A stretch of 44,448 bases of DNA from Chara braunii. Lineage: Eukaryota; Streptophyta; Charophyceae; Charales; Characeae. The DNA lies in contig BFEA01000063.1 in NCBI GenBank assembly GCA_003427395.1, positions 2,794,161-2,838,608 on the forward strand, written 5' to 3'. This document shows positions 42,434-44,448 of this stretch, piece after piece (within the stretch, counting starts at the first letter, position 1; each line of letters opens with the position of its first letter). The notes below the pieces were generated by a model that did not search any database, was not told where the DNA came from, and was given only the letters and a program-made list of their open reading frames with translations. The translations under genes and the position numbers were made by a program.

Positions 42434-43064
42434 ATGGAGTCTCCATTCACTCACCCCCATTTGTCCTCCCCTCCCACGGATGAGGTGAGAGCACGCGTTT
42501 ATGAAGTACTTAGAGCCTATTTTGTTGACGGAATACTCCCATACAAACTGACCCTAAGTACAGTTACAACGGGAGAGGATTTCATGAGGGTAGTAGTGGA
42601 TCCGAAACTCTCTCGCATCCAGGCAGACTGGTGAAGAGAGCACGTGGTCTCGGTCTTCTTTGGTGACGGGTTCTCTTCACTCGCCCCGGAAGTCAAAAGT
42701 AGATTAATTCGCATCTACGAAAATGGATAGGCGAGGTCAGGGGAAACGAGAGCTATCCTGAGAACAGGTCTGTTAAGGAACGAAGGAAGGAATTTGATTA
42801 CCTATGTCGCTTCGGCCAAATAAATCGCGACCTGGATGCTTAGAAAAGGAGAAGACAAAATCGAACTTGAAGATAATGTAGTGTATTCTGTCTCGTTCAA
42901 AACATGGATGTCTGAAAAACAACTGTCTGAGTGGAGAGAGTTGATGAGGCAAAAATGTTTTTGGATCAGATGCGTTGACGTGCCTGTTTCGGCCTTAGCC
43001 CATTGAAAGGAGCCGTTGAGGATGCTTTCGATCCTATTATCAAGGGAGATTATATTCCCGGGTG
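42434..43064 (+). pseudogene. LINE E ORF1, N-terminus and DUF4283-like region, broken
   Basis: The frame is open from 42347, but the upstream 29 codons are hydrophobic and look like leader. The ATG at 42434 (MESPFTH) fits the LINE B counterpart. Conserved pairs with LINE B: YEVLRAYFVDGILPYKL against MRLCYEEGIMPPNI, and REHVVSVFF against KEHTVTVIF. A TGA at 42632 interrupts. After a frame change, 42795-43010 encodes ITYVASAK, IATWMLRKGEDKI and FKTWMSEKQLSEW, matching LINE B YVAKSRAIAAWM and FKPWMSK. No CCHC knuckle follows before the inverted segment. Confidence 0.75.
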
Positions 43065-43471
43065 ACTCAGGGGAACAATGTGTTTCTTTCCGTCTGCGTG
43101 GTAATGCCATTCGCCTCTGAGAGGGAAGGTGTGGGATGGGGACCAATCAAGAGCTATCAGAAGTGTGTCGTTCCTTTTTGCCAGGAAATGGGAAAGTCCG
43201 AGTCCGTTTATAAATCCTTTGATGGCGCTATCTGCTTCACCATTTTGAGGATTTCTCCTTGGAGGTGAACTGGGGCGAATGTGAACTCCACCCAGTAGTT
43301 GTTGGCCATCAGGAGCCTTCTCTCGTCCGGCGAGAGGGGTTTGAGAGGCCTCCATTGTTGGATTTTAACGGGCACTCCCCTGAAGTTCGCGCTTTGCAGG
43401 CGCAGGAGGTTGTTTCTGTCGATTGGGTTAAGGGCTAGGACGGTCACGATGGCCAGACCCGGGGATTCCAC
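43050..43471 (-). pseudogene. Inverted LINE ORF1 fragment inside LINE E
   Basis: On the minus strand, 43471-43208 then (one-base shift) about 43225-43050 encode a DUF4283/RRM-like segment: LSPDERRLLMANNYWVEFTF, HLQGEILKMVKQIAP, then FLAKRNDTLLIALDW. It resembles LINE C ORF1 (ISPEEKREQLMKEFYWVEL, AKRDDYLMLALDL) rather than LINE B. It therefore comes from a different element or subfamily and lies opposite to its neighbours. Confidence 0.7.
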
Positions 43472-43507
43472 TAAAAAGTGGTCTGCTGCGTTTGCGGCTT
43501 ATAGCTT

Positions 43508-44023
43508 TTGAGATATAAGAATTCGAAAGACCCACTTGAGTCCGTCATTGAGTTGGGAGGACAATCTCGTCCGTGGGAAAGTGAATTGCACCGCTTGCTG
43601 CTCGTACACCTGAACCGAGACGAGATCTACACTGCCCTCCAGCAAATGGACGATGACAAAACACCGGGCTTAGACTCATTCCCTAAAGAATTCTGGCTTA
43701 CCTTCTGGGACACGTTCGAAACAAATCTTTTGGATTACATAAATGTTGTTCAGACTGATGGCACGTTTGGAGGCCTCCTCAACCAAGGGGTTACCACCCT
43801 CCTCTATAAGAAGGGCTCAAAGAATGAAGTCCGAAATTACAGACCCATAACTCTTTTGCCGGTCTCCTACAAAAATTAATGGTGGCAAAGGCACTGACTA
43901 ACCACATACTCCCCCACATGACACACCTCATTCACCCTGACCAATCTGGGTTCATACCAGAAAGGATTGTACAAGACAATATCCTTCTGGTGAACGAGAC
44001 GATTAAAAGGGGAACTGCCCGAG
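43508..44023 (+). pseudogene. LINE E ORF2, RT N-terminal motifs
   Basis: It encodes DEIYTALQQMDDDKTPGLDS, PKEFW, TTLLYKKGSK and NYRPITLLPVSYK up to 43879. A one-base shift at the AAAAATT (43871-43877) then gives LMVAKALTNHILPHM, IHPDQSGFIPERI and VQDNILLVNETIK. These are the RT fingers/palm entry motifs. The motif A Asp, motif B and motif C are missing because the sequence jumps to the next segment after about 44015. Confidence 0.85.
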
Positions 44024-44308
44024 GTGGTCCGAGCGAACTTGCTGAAAGCTAGCAGAAAGCTTGTGGAAGTGATGGCTGCAACCCTAGATCAGGCAGACAA
44101 ACAAAGACCGATCACGACTTTTACAATAGAATGGATAAACCCGAACCACAAAATGGCAAAGGTGCAAAGCGGCGGGAAGCTGAGATGGGAGAATTGGGCC
44201 GCAGAGGACCATCGGTGGGTTTATAGACTGGCAAAGTGTTTCCCTACACCCCTCCCTGGACACCCAAACCGTGCACTGGATGACGTGGCACAGGGCGACG
44301 GGGAATAG
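44024..44308 (+). pseudogene. LINE-related tail segment after an internal RT deletion
   Basis: The frame VRANLLKASRKLVEVMAATL...WENWAAEDHRWVYRLAKCF and an overlapping-frame HWMTWHRATGNRVVPL look like the region near the zf-RVT module of plant LINEs. The zinc Cys/His pattern itself is not visible. The core of the RT is deleted between this and 43508-44023. Confidence 0.35.
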
Positions 44309-44448
44309 GGTCGTTCCCTTAATGTAAGGGTTTACCCCCCTCCTCCAACCCCTTCGTAGTCCCCTTTGCTCCCATCCTAGGACCCCCCTCCCATTCCCTC
44401 GCCCTCCCCCTCCCCCCCCTTCCCTCCGCACCGCCCGCCCAGACCCCT
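44309..44448. repeat. C/T-rich low-complexity tract
   Basis: From about 44332 to the window end the sequence is almost only C and T with C runs (for example around 44400-44420). On the minus strand it gives a Gly/Arg-rich open frame (44431-44084) that I do not regard as a gene. Confidence 0.8.

Noticed and set aside
1-44448. CRISPR array or prokaryotic operon
   Set aside because: No regularly spaced short repeats with unique spacers, no bacterial gene organisation, and abundant LINEs and MITEs indicate a eukaryotic nuclear genome.

Overview
The window looks like a gene-poor, repeat-saturated stretch of a large eukaryotic nuclear genome. Five L1-type (APE endonuclease plus reverse transcriptase) LINE copies are recognisable. 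They carry plant-style features: ORF1 proteins with a DUF4283/RRM-like region and a CCHC knuckle, and C-terminal zf-RVT modules. Intergenic DNA is full of poly-A/T runs, microsatellites, MITE-like foldback elements and tRNA-derived SINE pieces. I read this as the green (streptophyte) lineage, possibly a charophyte alga or another large-genome plant. That is an inference from element style, not a species identification. No bacterial operons, rRNA genes, CRISPR arrays or intact viral genes were seen. There is an assembly gap of 118 N at 15791-15908 and single Ns at 11301 and 14886.

Layout. 1-1045: microsatellites and a 21-bp minisatellite. 1046-2664 (-): the only plausible host gene, a putative small secreted protein in two exons. 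Its intron holds an antisense, 5'-truncated LINE tail (LINE A) whose target-site duplication spans the exon/intron junction. A 124-bp MITE lies just upstream. 3.7-7.37 kb (+): LINE B, with ORF1 and endonuclease but cut off before the RT core. 7.4-15.4 kb: AT-rich, mostly non-coding DNA with a mosaic dispersed repeat (9.1-10.6 kb), a GC-rich hairpin element with a poly-A tail (11.2 kb) and a TTAA-bounded MITE (13.8 kb). 15.4-15.74 kb (-): a composite tRNA-module element. 15.98-22.9 kb (-): LINE C, the longest copy, with three ORFs.

23.8-28.5 kb is a cluster of small foldback elements. It includes MITEs with GGGCC-type ends and 3-bp duplications, elements bounded by TTAA plus ACCACCA ends, a dense CTCTTGAA foldback and a long RNA-like hairpin. 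28.8-30.0 kb holds the plus-strand copy of the composite SINE-like element, a 286-bp tandem duplication and about 220-bp monomers that recur at 32.5 kb. 30-38 kb is mostly featureless, G-rich or tandem repeat. 38.1-40.3 kb (-): LINE D tail with a trinucleotide-repeat extension. 40.6-41.4 kb: three more foldback elements. 42.4-44.3 kb: a scrambled LINE E, with ORF1 (+), an inverted ORF1 piece (-), then RT and a tail (+).

How it fits together. Almost everything readable is transposable-element material. The LINEs would supply the retrotransposition machinery that tRNA-derived SINEs depend on, but every copy here carries stops or frameshifts. The MITEs are non-autonomous and no transposase was found. 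The most interesting signals are the TTAA/ACCACCA-ended element family (five loci), the composite element with repeated tRNA-like modules, the LINE insertion that duplicated a splice donor, and the three-ORF LINE with an ATGA stop/start overlap.
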